From the NCBI RefSeq assembly GCF_902498825.1, contig NZ_LR701459.1:1904414-1968413 (forward strand): a stretch of 64,000 nucleotides of DNA, given 5' to 3'. Source of the stretch: Rhizobium sp. EC-SD404 (GTDB taxonomy: Bacteria > Pseudomonadota > Alphaproteobacteria > Rhizobiales > Rhizobiaceae). Position numbers and translations under genes: made by a program. This document shows, in pieces, positions 38,456 through 47,952 of this stretch. Position 1 is the first letter of the stretch. Every line of letters starts with the position of its first letter. Below the pieces are notes generated by a model. The model ran no database searches. It saw nothing but the letters and a program-made list of their open reading frames with translations, and was not told the origin of the DNA.

Positions 38456-39006
38456 GAGATCCCGTGCAGCCATTTTCGTTTGCCGTGAAGGTCGGCCACG
38501 TCTCGGCAAACCCGATCACGGTCCGCATGGAGGCGGATGAGCGCGAGCGTACGGCCTTGGCCAAGACGTGGGGCGTTCTTTCCGTCAGCGAATTCTCTGC
38601 CGACTTCTCCGTGGTACGCTGGAAGCGTGACGGCATTCGCCTGTTCGGAACGGTGCACGCTGTGCTGGAGCAGGCTTGCGTGGTGACTCTGGAGCCGATC
38701 GAGCAGACCATCGACGAAGACATCGAGGTGCTCTTCGTACCGGAAGGCTCCAAGCTCGCCCGCAATGAAGCCGTCAACGGCGAGCTGATCATCGATGCCG
38801 ATGCCCCCGATCTGCCGGAGGTGTTCGCCGGCGATACGATCGATGCCGGCGCAGTCGCCGCGGAATATGCCGCGATGTCGATCGACCAATATCCCCGAAA
38901 GCCAGGGGTCGGGTTCGTCGAACATATCGAAAGCGATGGCACAGAGGCTGACGCCAGACCGTCGCCATTCGCCGTGTTGAAGGGCTGGAAGGGCGACAGC
39001 CAGTGA
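38452..39006 (+). CDS. DUF177 (YceD) family protein
   Basis: 184 residues of the YceD/DUF177 family, in many bacteria encoded beside rpmF and plsX and linked to 23S rRNA accumulation. Here the family core contains LEQACVVTLEPIEQTIDEDIEV (in two parts, about residues 72-93) and the C-terminal signature VGFVEHIE and SPFAVLKGWKG. It overlaps the chaperone gene (ATGA), so is co-translated with it, and precedes plsX. Ribosomal protein L32 is not at this site, as usual for the alphaproteobacterial arrangement. Confidence 0.88.
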   Translation: MRDPVQPFSFAVKVGHVSANPITVRMEADERERTALAKTWGVLSVSEFSADFSVVRWKRDGIRLFGTVHAVLEQACVVTLEPIEQTIDEDIEVLFVPEGSKLARNEAVNGELIIDADAPDLPEVFAGDTIDAGAVAAEYAAMSIDQYPRKPGVGFVEHIESDGTEADARPSPFAVLKGWKGDSQ

Positions 39007-39082
39007 GAATGGAAAGCGCCGCGGCAAAGCAAGCCACGGCCGCTCATTCTGGTGACACCGCTTCTTTTTCGCCCCTGTCGAG

Positions 39083-39110
39083 TTGTGTGACGGCGCAAAA
39101 ACAGTATTTT
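39083..39110 (+). promoter_or_regulatory. Candidate promoter of plsX-fabH
   Basis: TTGTGT (39083-39088), 16 bases, TATTTT (39105-39110), in the 156-base gap before plsX and 53 bases upstream of its GTG start. Reasonable but not exact sigma-70 match. Confidence 0.4.
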
Positions 39111-39162
39111 CGGCCCCGCTCAGGAGCCATTCGGCCCCCGAAAGCAGATTGGACGAGATAGC

Positions 39163-40215
39163 GTGATTACAGTTTCCCTCGATGCGATGGGTGGCGACGA
39201 AGGCCCTGCGGTGGTCATTCCAGGCGCTGCGAAGGCTCTCGAGCGCTATCCCGATGTGCGGTTCATCATCTACGGGATCGAATCGCAGTGCCTGCCGATT
39301 CTGGAACGCTTTCCGAAATTGCAGGCCGCAAGCCGGTTCGAAGCATGTGAAATCGCCGTTCGAATGGACGACAAGCCGAGCCAGGCGCTCCGCAAAGGTC
39401 GCTGGCGATCCTCCATGTGGAAGTCGATCGAGGCAGTAAAGACCGGCGAGGCCGATGTCTGCGTCTCCGCCGGCAACACCGGCGCGCTGATGGCGATGTC
39501 CAAATTCTGCCTGCGCACCATGGCGAACATCGAACGCCCTGCGATCGCGGCGATCTGGCCGACGCTGAAGGGCGAAAGCATCGTGCTCGACGTCGGCGCG
39601 ACCGTCGGTGCGGATGCCCAGCAACTGATCGATTTCTCCGTAATGGGCGCTGCCATGGCCCGTGCGCTGTTCGGTGTGAAGCGGCCGACCGTCGGCCTCC
39701 TCAATATCGGCGTCGAAGAGATCAAGGGCCAGGAAGAAGTGAAGGAAGCGGGCCGGCTTCTGCGCGAGGCCAAATTCCTCGATCTCGACTATCACGGCTT
39801 CGTCGAAGGCGATGATCTCGGCAAGGGCATCGTCGATGTCGTCGTGACCGAAGGCTTCGCCGGCAACATCGCCCTCAAGACCGCTGAAGGCACGGCGCGC
39901 CAGATCGCGTCCTACTTGAAATCCGCGATGTCACGGACCTGGCGGGCCAAGATCGGCTATATTTTCGCGCGCGACGCCTTCCAGAGGCTGAAGGAAAAGA
40001 TGGATCCGCGCCGCGGCAATGGCGGTGTGTTCCTCGGCCTCAACGGCATTGTGATCAAGAGCCATGGCGGCACCGACGTGGAAGGCTTCGCGGCTGCCGT
40101 CGAAGTCGGGCTCGACATGGCGCGCAACGATCTGCGCAAGAAGATCGAAGCGGATTTGAACCTCTATCATGCTCGCCGGGCACCGGCGTTGGCACGGGCA
40201 GGCGCCGCGCTCTGA
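39163..40215 (+). CDS. plsX: Phosphate acyltransferase PlsX
   Basis: 350 residues. It makes acyl-phosphate from acyl-ACP for the first step of phospholipid synthesis. The N-terminus [15 protein letters not shown] uses a GTG start at 39163. Signature elements are [17 protein letters not shown] (about 102-118), and [24 protein letters not shown] (about 208-231, in two parts). It is followed by fabH after 34 bases, and this pairing of plsX with fabH is standard in proteobacteria. High confidence. Confidence 0.96.
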   Translation: MITVSLDAMGGDEGPAVVIPGAAKALERYPDVRFIIYGIESQCLPILERFPKLQAASRFEACEIAVRMDDKPSQALRKGRWRSSMWKSIEAVKTGEADVCVSAGNTGALMAMSKFCLRTMANIERPAIAAIWPTLKGESIVLDVGATVGADAQQLIDFSVMGAAMARALFGVKRPTVGLLNIGVEEIKGQEEVKEAGRLLREAKFLDLDYHGFVEGDDLGKGIVDVVVTEGFAGNIALKTAEGTARQIASYLKSAMSRTWRAKIGYIFARDAFQRLKEKMDPRRGNGGVFLGLNGIVIKSHGGTDVEGFAAAVEVGLDMARNDLRKKIEADLNLYHARRAPALARAGAAL

Positions 40216-40249
40216 TGCGGCATCGTGCTCGGCCGGAACGGGAAAATTG

Positions 40250-41221
40250 ATGATCAGAACAGTCGTCCGGGGCGTGGGTTGTGCATTGCCGAAGCGCATC
40301 ATGCAGAACCGCGATTTCGAGAATGTGGTCGAGACGAGCGACGAGTGGATCGTCCAGCGCACCGGCATTCGCCAGCGTCACATTGCGGGCGAGGGTGAGA
40401 CGACGGCGTCGCTCGGCGAGGCGGCCGCGCGGGCGGCACTCGACAATGCAGGGCTGACGCCGGACGACATCGACCTGATCATCCTGGCCACGTCGACGCC
40501 GGACAACACCTTCCCGGCGACTGCCGTCAACATCCAGGCGCGCCTCGGCATGAAGCATGGCGCAGCCTTTGATATTCAGGCCGTGTGCACGGGCTTCGTC
40601 TATGCGCTGACGACGGCCGATCTCTACATCAAAGGCGGAATGGCACGCCGCGCTTTGGTCATTGGTGCGGAAACCTTCTCGCGCCTGCTCGACTGGAACG
40701 ATCGCACCACCTGCGTGCTCTTCGGCGACGGCGCGGGCGCGCTCGTGGTCGAGGCTGAAGAAGGCGAGGGCACGGTTGCCGATCGCGGCATTCTTACGAC
40801 TCACCTGCGCTCAGACGGCTCCCACCGGGAAAAGCTCTATGTCGACGGCGGGCCATCGACCACCGGCACGGTCGGCCATCTGCGCATGGAGGGCCGCGAA
40901 GTCTTCAAGCATGCGGTGGGCATGATCACAGACGTGATCGAGGCCTCCTACGAAGCGACGGGGCTGACCTCCGACGATCTCGATTGGTTCGTCCCGCATC
41001 AGGCCAATGTGCGCATCATCGACGCCTCGGCCAAGAAGCTCGGCATCGCGCCGGAAAAGGTCGTCATCACCGTCGACCGTCACGGCAACACGTCCGCCGC
41101 CTCCATTCCGTTGGCACTCGCAACGGCGGCGGCCGATGGCCGCATCAAGAAGGGGGATCTCGTCCTGCTCGAGGCCATGGGCGGCGGCTTTACCTGGGGC
41201 GCCGTGCTCGTCCGCTGGTGA
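40250..41221 (+). CDS. fabH: Beta-ketoacyl-ACP synthase III (FabH)
   Basis: 323 residues. It condenses acetyl-CoA with malonyl-ACP to start fatty-acid elongation. The catalytic triad is complete: Cys113 in AVCTGF, His in VPHQANVRI (about residue 250) and Asn in [10 protein letters not shown] (about 280). ATG 40250 gives the conserved [10 protein letters not shown] start; the upstream extension inside the frame is rejected. It lies between plsX and ihfA in the order normal for this group. Confidence 0.96.
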   Translation: MIRTVVRGVGCALPKRIMQNRDFENVVETSDEWIVQRTGIRQRHIAGEGETTASLGEAAARAALDNAGLTPDDIDLIILATSTPDNTFPATAVNIQARLGMKHGAAFDIQAVCTGFVYALTTADLYIKGGMARRALVIGAETFSRLLDWNDRTTCVLFGDGAGALVVEAEEGEGTVADRGILTTHLRSDGSHREKLYVDGGPSTTGTVGHLRMEGREVFKHAVGMITDVIEASYEATGLTSDDLDWFVPHQANVRIIDASAKKLGIAPEKVVITVDRHGNTSAASIPLALATAAADGRIKKGDLVLLEAMGGGFTWGAVLVRW

Positions 41222-41338
41222 TTGGCGACCGCTCCGAAAGCAGCAGGGCTGCTTCCTTGACGCGTGGCTCAAAGCCCAATAATCTCAATTCATTGAGAAG
41301 CGTTTTGACATTCGTTTTCGACATTTCGGAACGGGATT

Positions 41339-41674
41339 ATGAGCGGAAAAACGATTACCAGAGCTGACCTGGCCGAGTCCGTATTCCGCAAGGTGGGCCT
41401 CTCCAGAACCGAATCTGCTTCCTTGGTCGAGATGGTCATCGAAGAAGTCTGCAACGCCATTGTGCGCGGCGAGACCGTCAAGCTGTCCTCCTTTGCCACC
41501 TTTCAGGTTCGCGACAAGAACGAGCGTATCGGCCGCAATCCCAAGACGGGCGAAGAAGTACCGATCTCGCCACGCCGCGTCATGACCTTCAAGGCCTCCA
41601 ACGTGCTCAAGCAGCGCGTGTTGAAGACCCATCGGGTCCGCCAGACCGGCCAGAAGATCGCTTCCACCGCCTGA
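41339..41674 (+). CDS. ihfA: Integration host factor subunit alpha
   Basis: 111 residues of the HU/IHF family. The DNA-bending arm is [20 protein letters not shown] (about residues 60-79), followed by the alpha-type [11 protein letters not shown] and a 12-residue tail as in rhizobial IHF-alpha. It pairs with IHF-beta, encoded elsewhere. The start [11 protein letters not shown] matches orthologs. It is 118 bases downstream of fabH and just before a MerR gene, a conserved neighbour order. Confidence 0.94.
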   Translation: MSGKTITRADLAESVFRKVGLSRTESASLVEMVIEEVCNAIVRGETVKLSSFATFQVRDKNERIGRNPKTGEEVPISPRRVMTFKASNVLKQRVLKTHRVRQTGQKIASTA

Positions 41675-41804
41675 CCGTTAAGGTCGCCCCATCGAATTCT
41701 GTGCACCACATGCGGCTGGGGCTTGAAATAAGTCCGGCAAGCGATTGAAATGCATGTCATTAGGCCCCCTCGTTGTGGTGCCCCTCGTTGCGACGGAGGT
41801 TGGC

Positions 41805-42326
41805 ATGGAAAAAAGCCCAGACGCGTTTCGCACGATCAGTGAGGTCGCGGACGATCTCGATCTGCCCCAGCATGTCCTGCGATTTTGGGAAACCCGGTTC
41901 ACGCAGATCAAGCCGATGAAGCGGGGCGGCGGGCGGCGATATTACCGGCCCGACGATATCGAGCTCCTGAAGGGCATTCGCCACCTGCTCTACGATCAGG
42001 GCTACACCATTAAAGGCGTCCAGAAGCTTCTGAAACAGAACGGCCCGAAATTCGTCATCGCCGTCGGCAATGGCGATGTCGCGTCGATGGAAGCGTTGAC
42101 CGCCGAAGCGGCCACGAATGCGCCAAGTGTCGAGGTCGCCGATCCCGATCAGGTCATCGGCCGCGCCAAGGTGCCGTCCGGACGCCGATTCTTCGGCTTT
42201 GGCGGCGAGGGTGACAAGGCGGCAGCCACCGACGGTGCCAATCTCTCCAAGGAAAACAAGGCGCTGCTGCAGGAGGCTCTGTACGATCTGCTGGAGTGCA
42301 AACGCCTGCTCGATCAGGTTCGCTGA
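41805..42326 (+). CDS. MerR-family transcriptional regulator (ihfA-linked)
   Basis: 173 residues. The N-terminal winged-helix with the MerR hallmark ([22 protein letters not shown] and [13 protein letters not shown], about residues 8-45) is clear. The rest is a variable C-terminal part with no metal-binding cysteines, so it is not a mercury or copper sensor. The start is set at 41805 by GGAGGT five bases upstream. Conservation of this MerR beside ihfA in rhizobia is known, but its targets are not. A GC-rich hairpin follows the stop. Confidence 0.85.
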   Translation: MEKSPDAFRTISEVADDLDLPQHVLRFWETRFTQIKPMKRGGGRRYYRPDDIELLKGIRHLLYDQGYTIKGVQKLLKQNGPKFVIAVGNGDVASMEALTAEAATNAPSVEVADPDQVIGRAKVPSGRRFFGFGGEGDKAAATDGANLSKENKALLQEALYDLLECKRLLDQVR

Positions 42327-42346
42327 GTCGTCAGCCGAAGTGCGTG

Positions 42347-42373
42347 CCGCCCGCGGAATTTGCGCGCGGGCGG
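42347..42373 (+). terminator. Hairpin after the MerR gene
   Basis: Perfect nine-pair stem CCGCCCGCG / CGCGGGCGG around a nine-base loop, about 20 bases past the stop. No U-run follows, so strength as an intrinsic terminator is doubtful. Confidence 0.4.
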
Positions 42374-42375
42374 GC

Positions 42376-42404
42376 TTGCCTTGATCGCGGTGAACGACTA
42401 GACA
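42376..42404 (+). promoter_or_regulatory. Candidate promoter of tRNA-Pro
   Basis: TTGCCT (42376-42381), a 17-base spacer and TAGACA (42399-42404), with the tRNA starting 24 bases after the -10 box. The spacing suits a short tRNA leader. Confidence 0.45.
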
Positions 42405-42428
42405 GTCCGAGCCTTCACGAAGGCAGGT

Positions 42429-42505
<77 letters not shown>

Positions 42506-42520
42506 TTTTTCCCCCAACCC

Positions 42521-42835
42521 TCATGCCCCCTCGACGATTGTGAATCCCTCGAACTGCGGCGGGCCGAGATACTCTGCTTTCGTGTCGCCTGCATTGCGAT
42601 GGGCCTGGCGGAACGCGTCAGATTTCGTCCAGTCCTTGAACGCCGCTTCGGACGCCCAGACCGTGTGCGAGGCGAAAAGCGTGTAGCCGTCGTCCGCGTA
42701 GACCGGCCCGCGCAGGAGATTGAACTCCTTGAATCCCGGCACGTCGGCCAGCGACGAGCTGCGATTCTTCCAGATATCCTCGAACGCCGTTTCCGACCCG
42801 GACTTTACCTTGAAGCGGTTCATGGCAATGAACAT
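42521..42835 (-). CDS. IsdG-type heme-degrading monooxygenase (HmuQ/BhuO-like)
   Basis: 104 residues, an antibiotic-biosynthesis-monooxygenase fold. The likely heme-oxygenase residues are Asn6 in MFIAMNRF, Trp in DWTKSDAF (about residue 67) and His in AHRNAG (about 76), in the pattern of IsdG enzymes; rhizobial homologs are HmuQ and brucella BhuO. It opens heme in the cytoplasm to free iron. The start at 42835 has AGGAG at six bases; an upstream-extended start is rejected. No heme uptake genes or Irr/RirA box were seen beside it. A ferredoxin-type reductase partner is not nearby. Confidence 0.8.
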   Translation of the reverse strand: MFIAMNRFKVKSGSETAFEDIWKNRSSSLADVPGFKEFNLLRGPVYADDGYTLFASHTVWASEAAFKDWTKSDAFRQAHRNAGDTKAEYLGPPQFEGFTIVEGA

Positions 42836-43026
42836 GCGATCTCCTGTTCCAGTTGGCAGCGCTTTGAACATGGCGTCGCCGAGGCGTTCGATCAACCACG
42901 TGCCCATGCAGGAGATTGTCGCGTCTTGCGCCTATGGGCTTGAAAAAGCGGTGTCGGCTGGTCAAGAAGGGAACTTGCCGGTGGCGGCCGCCGCATGGCT
43001 TTTCAAGACAAGCATGAGGATGCCCG

Positions 43027-44070
43027 ATGATCTACCGCAAGCTCGGTCGCACGGATATTGATGTCAGCGCCATCTGTCTCGGTTCGATGACCTGGGGCAC
43101 GCAGAACAGCGAGGCCGAAGCGCACGAGCAGCTCGACTACGCGGTGGATGAAGGCGTCAATTTCATCGACACCGCCGAGATGTATCCAACGAACCCCATG
43201 TCGAAGGAGACGAAGGGCGACACCGAGCGCTTCATCGGCAGCTGGCTCGCGCGATCCGGTCGCCGATCTGACGTGGTGATCGCCACGAAGATCACCGGAC
43301 CGGGCAGGGACTATGTGCGCGGCGGTCGCAAGATCGATCGCGCCGGGATCCTCGAGGCGGTGGACGAGAGCCTGAAGCGGCTGCAGACGGACTATATCGA
43401 TCTTTATCAGCTCCACTGGCCGAACCGCGGTTCCTACCATTTTCGCCAGTCCTGGACGTTCGACCCCTCCAAGCAGGACAGCCAGCAGGCGCAGAATGAC
43501 ATTGCCGAAGCGCTGCAGGCGCTGGACGAGGTCGTTAAGGCCGGCAAGGTGCGCCATGTCGGATTGTCGAACGAAAGCGCCTGGGGCACGGCGCAGTATC
43601 TGAAGGTCGCGGAAGCCGGCGGCCTGCCGCGTGTGCAGTCCATCCAGAACGAATACAGCCTGATGCAGCGCATCTTCGACCTGGATCTGGGCGAACTCGC
43701 CCACCACGAAAATGTCGGCCTGCTCGCCTATTCGCCGCTCGCAGCCGGCCTACTCACCGGCAAATACCAGGGCGACGTCACGCCCGCAGGCACACGCCGT
43801 GCGGCAACGCCGGATCTCGGCGGCCGCATCGGCGCCATCTCCTTCGCCGTCATCGATGAATATCTCGCGGTTGCGCGCAAGCACGGGCTTGACCCGGCCC
43901 AGATGGCGCTCGCCTTCTGTCTCAGCCGGCACTTCATGACTTCGGTCATCATCGGCGCAACGTCGATGGCGCAGCTGCGCACCAATATCGCCTCCGTCGA
44001 CGTAACGCTCGGGGACGACGTGCTGGACGACATCCAGGCCATCTACCGCCGCTACCCGGTCCCGATGTGA
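43027..44070 (+). CDS. Aldo/keto reductase
   Basis: 347 residues of the AKR superfamily (Tas-like). The catalytic tetrad is visible: Asp48 and Tyr53 in FIDTAEMY, Lys88 in ATKITG and His130 in YQLHWPN. NADPH is the probable cofactor, from the family. The start at 43027 has GAGG at about nine bases. The substrate is unknown. It is followed after 16 bases by an AbrB-type permease gene, so the two may be co-transcribed. Confidence 0.9.
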   Translation: MIYRKLGRTDIDVSAICLGSMTWGTQNSEAEAHEQLDYAVDEGVNFIDTAEMYPTNPMSKETKGDTERFIGSWLARSGRRSDVVIATKITGPGRDYVRGGRKIDRAGILEAVDESLKRLQTDYIDLYQLHWPNRGSYHFRQSWTFDPSKQDSQQAQNDIAEALQALDEVVKAGKVRHVGLSNESAWGTAQYLKVAEAGGLPRVQSIQNEYSLMQRIFDLDLGELAHHENVGLLAYSPLAAGLLTGKYQGDVTPAGTRRAATPDLGGRIGAISFAVIDEYLAVARKHGLDPAQMALAFCLSRHFMTSVIIGATSMAQLRTNIASVDVTLGDDVLDDIQAIYRRYPVPM

Positions 44071-44086
44071 GCAAAGCCCGGTGACC

Positions 44087-45115
44087 ATGCGGCAGATCAG
44101 CGACACGGCGATCATTCTCGCGATCGCTGCTGTAGGGGCAGCCATCGCCACGCTCATCGGCTTTCCGGCGCCGTTTCTGACCGGCCCGGCTGCAGCCGTG
44201 TCGCTCGCGGGCGTCGCCGGGGCCCGGCTGACCTTGCCTATGCCGCTCGTCAATTTCGCGCTGATCATGATCGGCATGAGCATCGGCACGGGCGTTACGC
44301 CGGAGGTCATCGACACGGCGCGCCAATGGCCGGCAAGCTTCATCGTGCTCGCGCTCAGCCTCGTCGTCATCATGATCGCGACGAGCCGCTACTTGATGCG
44401 CATCCATGGCTATGACCGGAACACGGCGCTGCTTTCGGCTGCACCCGGTCACCTGTCGTATGTTCTGTCGCTGTCTTCCGACCTCGACGCCGACATCCGC
44501 AGGGTCAGCATCGTGCAGTCGATCCGCGTTCTGGCGATCACGCTGATCGTGCCCGTCGCGATCACCGCGATGGGCGGCAGCACGGATCTGCCGCCGACGG
44601 CGCTTGCAACGATGGAGCCGCTCGCGATCGTCCTGATCTTCGTCGCGTCGCTCGCCACCGGGTTGGTCTTCAAGAAACTGCGGGTACCGGCGGCGCTTCT
44701 GATCGGCGGCATGGTCGTCTCGACCTTCACGCACCTCACCGGCTTCGTTTCCGGCGTCATGCCCAACTGGCTCCAGATGCCGGCCTTTCTGGTCATGGGA
44801 GCGATGATCGGATCGCGCTTCTCAGGCGTTACGCCGCAGATGCTGAAGAGCTCGGTCACCGCCGGCGTCGCCATCACCGTGCTTGCGACGGCGCTCGCAG
44901 CTGCCTTCGCGGCTATCATCGCGATTTCGCTCGGCCTGCCGATGACGCAGGTGCTGATCGCTTTCGTGCCGGGCGGCGTGGAAGCGATGGTGGCGATGGC
45001 GGTGCTGCTCGACGCGGATCCGGCCTTCGTCGCAGCCCATCACGTCATGCGGCTTTTCATCCTGACCGCGCTGGTGCCGTTGCTGCTCGGGCGCCAGAAG
45101 AAACCGAAGACATGA
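44087..45115 (+). CDS. AbrB family membrane protein (putative regulator or permease)
   Basis: About 342 residues with nine or ten hydrophobic segments and an internal duplication typical of AbrB (ammonia monooxygenase-named) integral membrane proteins: compare GFPAPFLTGPAAAVSLAG in the first half with LRVPAALLIGGMVVST in the second. The name is historical, and no transported substrate is established. GTG 44081 is an alternative start six bases upstream. Its last 59 bases overlap the convergent O-antigen-ligase-like gene. It follows the aldo/keto reductase closely. Confidence 0.8.
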   Translation: MRQISDTAIILAIAAVGAAIATLIGFPAPFLTGPAAAVSLAGVAGARLTLPMPLVNFALIMIGMSIGTGVTPEVIDTARQWPASFIVLALSLVVIMIATSRYLMRIHGYDRNTALLSAAPGHLSYVLSLSSDLDADIRRVSIVQSIRVLAITLIVPVAITAMGGSTDLPPTALATMEPLAIVLIFVASLATGLVFKKLRVPAALLIGGMVVSTFTHLTGFVSGVMPNWLQMPAFLVMGAMIGSRFSGVTPQMLKSSVTAGVAITVLATALAAAFAAIIAISLGLPMTQVLIAFVPGGVEAMVAMAVLLDADPAFVAAHHVMRLFILTALVPLLLGRQKKPKT

Positions 45116-46349
45116 CGCGCTCGCGTTGGAAACGCGCCTCCAGTGCGAAGCATCCCCACAAAATGCCGAGCAGCAGATAGAAATGGCGCCAGTGGTCCGT
45201 GTCGATCACGGTGCCGATCAGAATATGCCCGAAGAAGACGATGTAAGTCGTGAGAAGATATGGCTGCCATGGTCGGTCGCGCAGCAGGTAGCGGAAGCCG
45301 AGCGTCAGCGTCCAGAGCATCAGGCCGAGATAGGTGACGAAGCCGAGCCAACCGTAATCCATCAGCGCCTTCAGCCAGATATTGTGCGTATCTTCGCCGT
45401 AGATCGTACCGAAAACGACGGCGCCGACACCGAGCGGCTTTTCCATTGCCAGGATGAAACCGATCTTGTGGCGTTCGAAACGACCGAACCGCGCGCCGTC
45501 ATAATCCTGGACGAGCTGCGCACGCACCGTGAAGAGATCGGACACGGCATCGAACTGCAGCGCGACGGCCAGGGCGCCGACCATGGCAAGGATGGCGCAG
45601 AGTGCTAGCGTGAATATCCGCAGGCGGAACTTCGCGCTCTGCGAACTGATGAGCATGGCGAAGACCATGATCAGGATGCTGACCGCGTATAGCCCCCAAG
45701 CCGCGCGTGAAAACGACAGGAAGATCGCGAAGGTCAGGACGAGGAGGGCGGCGAGTTTCAGCGGAGCGGCCGTGATCTTGCCGGTCAGCAGACTGTGGAT
45801 CAGATAGAGCGCCGGAAGGACGAGATAGGGACCGAAAACGTTCGGATCCTGGAACGCCCCGCGGGCCCGATCGTAGAGAGTGAAGAGCTCCGCGTTGGGA
45901 ATGGCGCCAAAGTAACCGAGAATGCCGAGCATGGCAGTCGCCAGCGCGCCGAAGACGTAAGCGATGAAGATGAGTTTCAACCGCCGATGGTCGGCTTCGA
46001 TGATGACGGCAAAGAAGATCGACGTCAGCGCCAGGAAAAGCGACACCGCCATGTAGAGCGGTCCGCCTTCCAAATTGGCCATCTGGGTGAGCGCGATCAT
46101 TCCTCCGACATTGAAGAGAATGAGCAGCACGACCAGCGGCATGATCGCGCGCGAGAGCGACATGCCGAAGACGGCCCAGAGCCCGATGAGGCCCACCATG
46201 AAGAGTTCGTAGGGCGCCGGTTCGTTGATGACGAACCCGGAGAGGAAGACGCCCAACGCCACCATCGCCGCACCGACCAGGCGGAACGAATGAGAGACCG
46301 GCGCTGTCGCCGGTCGGAACGTCTCATGGGCGTGGCCGACGAGGCTCAA
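45057..46349 (-). CDS. O-antigen ligase/Wzy-like polysaccharide protein
   Basis: 430 residues with about ten to twelve transmembrane segments and the long periplasmic loop typical of ligase/polymerase proteins (SGAQ-type region PNAELFTLYDRARGAFQDPN, about residues 152-171, and RFGRFERHKIGF about 290). In the neighbouring synthesis pathway it would polymerise or ligate the repeat unit on the periplasmic face. It starts at TTG 46349 in an overlap with the stop of the sugar transferase (TTGA), so translation is coupled. The 3' end overlaps the AbrB gene by 59 bases. Confidence 0.83.
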   Translation of the reverse strand: MSLVGHAHETFRPATAPVSHSFRLVGAAMVALGVFLSGFVINEPAPYELFMVGLIGLWAVFGMSLSRAIMPLVVLLILFNVGGMIALTQMANLEGGPLYMAVSLFLALTSIFFAVIIEADHRRLKLIFIAYVFGALATAMLGILGYFGAIPNAELFTLYDRARGAFQDPNVFGPYLVLPALYLIHSLLTGKITAAPLKLAALLVLTFAIFLSFSRAAWGLYAVSILIMVFAMLISSQSAKFRLRIFTLALCAILAMVGALAVALQFDAVSDLFTVRAQLVQDYDGARFGRFERHKIGFILAMEKPLGVGAVVFGTIYGEDTHNIWLKALMDYGWLGFVTYLGLMLWTLTLGFRYLLRDRPWQPYLLTTYIVFFGHILIGTVIDTDHWRHFYLLLGILWGCFALEARFQRERVMSSVSSGARAATAPARSG

Positions 46350-47905
46350 TAGGCGTTCTCCGTATTGAGCAGGCGCAGCGGTGTCAGGAAAAGGATCTTG
46401 AGGTCGAGAAACAGAGACCAGTTCTCGATGTAGTAGAGATCGTAGGCCGTACGTTGCTTGATCTTCTCGTCACTGTCGATCTCGCCGCGCCAGCCGTTGA
46501 TCTGCGCCCAGCCGGTTACGCCTGGCTTGACGCGATGGCGCGCGAAGTAACCATCGACCACTTCAACGAAGAGCCGGTCGCGTGTCTGCGCAAGGACCGC
46601 ATGAGGACGGGGGCCGACGAGCGAAAGGTTGCCCTTCAAAACGTTGAAGAGCTGCGGGAGTTCGTCGATCGACGTCCGCCGAATGAAGCGACCGACCGGG
46701 GTGACGCGCGGGTCGTGCTTCGTGACCGCGAGCAGGGCTGTCGGGTCGCTCATCTCCGTATACATCGACCGGAACTTGAAGACCTCGACCTCTTCGTTGT
46801 TGAAGCCGTGGCGCTTCTGCTTGAAAATGATCGGACCCTTCGACGTCGTCTTCACCGCGATCGCGGCCGCCAGCATCACCGGCCAGAGGACCAAAATTGC
46901 ACCCAGCGAAAAGCAGATGTCGAAGATGCGCTTGGCGACCGAGTCCCAATCGCGGATCGGCCGATCGAAGATATCGAGCATCGGCACATCGCCGACATAA
47001 GAATAGGAGCGCGGCCTGAAGCGCAGCTTGTTGGTATGGGCCGCCAGCCGGATATCGAGCGGCAGCACCCACAGTCTCTTCAAGAGCTGCAGGACGCGCG
47101 CTTCCGCTGTGATCGGCAGCGCGATGATCAGCATGTCGATCCGCGCGCGGCGAGCGAAATCCACGAGATCGGTCGTGTTGCCGAGCTTCGGATAGCCGGC
47201 CACCATGCTCGGCGACCGAGCCTCGTCACGATCGTCGAAGAGGCCGCAGATGCGGATATCGTTGTTCGGTTGCTGTTCGATCTGGCGGATCAGGGTCTTG
47301 GCGGTGTCACCACCGCCGACGATGACGGCGCGCCGTTCCATCGTGCCGTCACGCGCCCAGCGCTTGATGGCGAAGGCGGTGAACTGGCGGCTGGCGAACA
47401 GGAAGGCGCAGCCAAAGAGGAACCAGACAGCAAACCAGAAGCGCGAGAATTCTTCCCCGATTTTCAGAAAGAACGCCGCCAAGGCCATGATCGCGATCGT
47501 CGCACACCAGGCGACGAGCGCCCGTTTGAGCGTGCGCATGGGGGTGCGCAGAGCAGGAACCTGATAGGCGTCGGCCGCCTGGATGAGAAACACCGCAAGC
47601 AGGGAGCCGATGATCATGGATGTCGGGTAGCTGATCGCAAAGGCTTCTTGCGGCAGCACATAGATCAGATAGATGCCGATGGCGCCGAGAAAGAGCCCGG
47701 CAAATTCGAAGAGGCGCAGAAGCCCGACGATCATGCGCGGCGAGTAGCTTTCTTCGCGCAGCTGCGAGGCGATCTGGTCCGCCAGACGCCGGGTTTCATC
47801 GGACGCGTTAGCCACGGGCGTTGCTTCCGACCCGGATTCGCTGTTGACGAGATGCTCGCGAAGCGCCTGCGGGTCGAACAACGGGGCACGTTTGTCGTTC
47901 TTCAT
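46346..47905 (-). CDS. Polyprenyl-phosphate sugar phosphotransferase (WcaJ/ExoY type)
   Basis: 519 residues. Order: four or five N-terminal membrane helices (from about residue 55), a CoA-binding-like domain with GGGDTAKTLIRQIE (about 190-205), and the C-terminal phosphoglycosyl transferase domain (about 320-519) with FKFRSMYTE, RTSIDELPQLFNVLKG, SLVGPRPH and VKPGVTGWAQINGWRG. It would start the polysaccharide repeat by moving a hexose-1-phosphate to undecaprenyl phosphate. The ATG at 47905 is preferred; an upstream GTG exists. It follows the glycosyltransferase by 47 bases and overlaps the next gene. Confidence 0.92.
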   Translation of the reverse strand: MKNDKRAPLFDPQALREHLVNSESGSEATPVANASDETRRLADQIASQLREESYSPRMIVGLLRLFEFAGLFLGAIGIYLIYVLPQEAFAISYPTSMIIGSLLAVFLIQAADAYQVPALRTPMRTLKRALVAWCATIAIMALAAFFLKIGEEFSRFWFAVWFLFGCAFLFASRQFTAFAIKRWARDGTMERRAVIVGGGDTAKTLIRQIEQQPNNDIRICGLFDDRDEARSPSMVAGYPKLGNTTDLVDFARRARIDMLIIALPITAEARVLQLLKRLWVLPLDIRLAAHTNKLRFRPRSYSYVGDVPMLDIFDRPIRDWDSVAKRIFDICFSLGAILVLWPVMLAAAIAVKTTSKGPIIFKQKRHGFNNEEVEVFKFRSMYTEMSDPTALLAVTKHDPRVTPVGRFIRRTSIDELPQLFNVLKGNLSLVGPRPHAVLAQTRDRLFVEVVDGYFARHRVKPGVTGWAQINGWRGEIDSDEKIKQRTAYDLYYIENWSLFLDLKILFLTPLRLLNTENAY

Positions 47906-47952
47906 GAGCGCACGGACCTCTTGATCGGTCCACAACGCCTAGCAGAAAGGAG

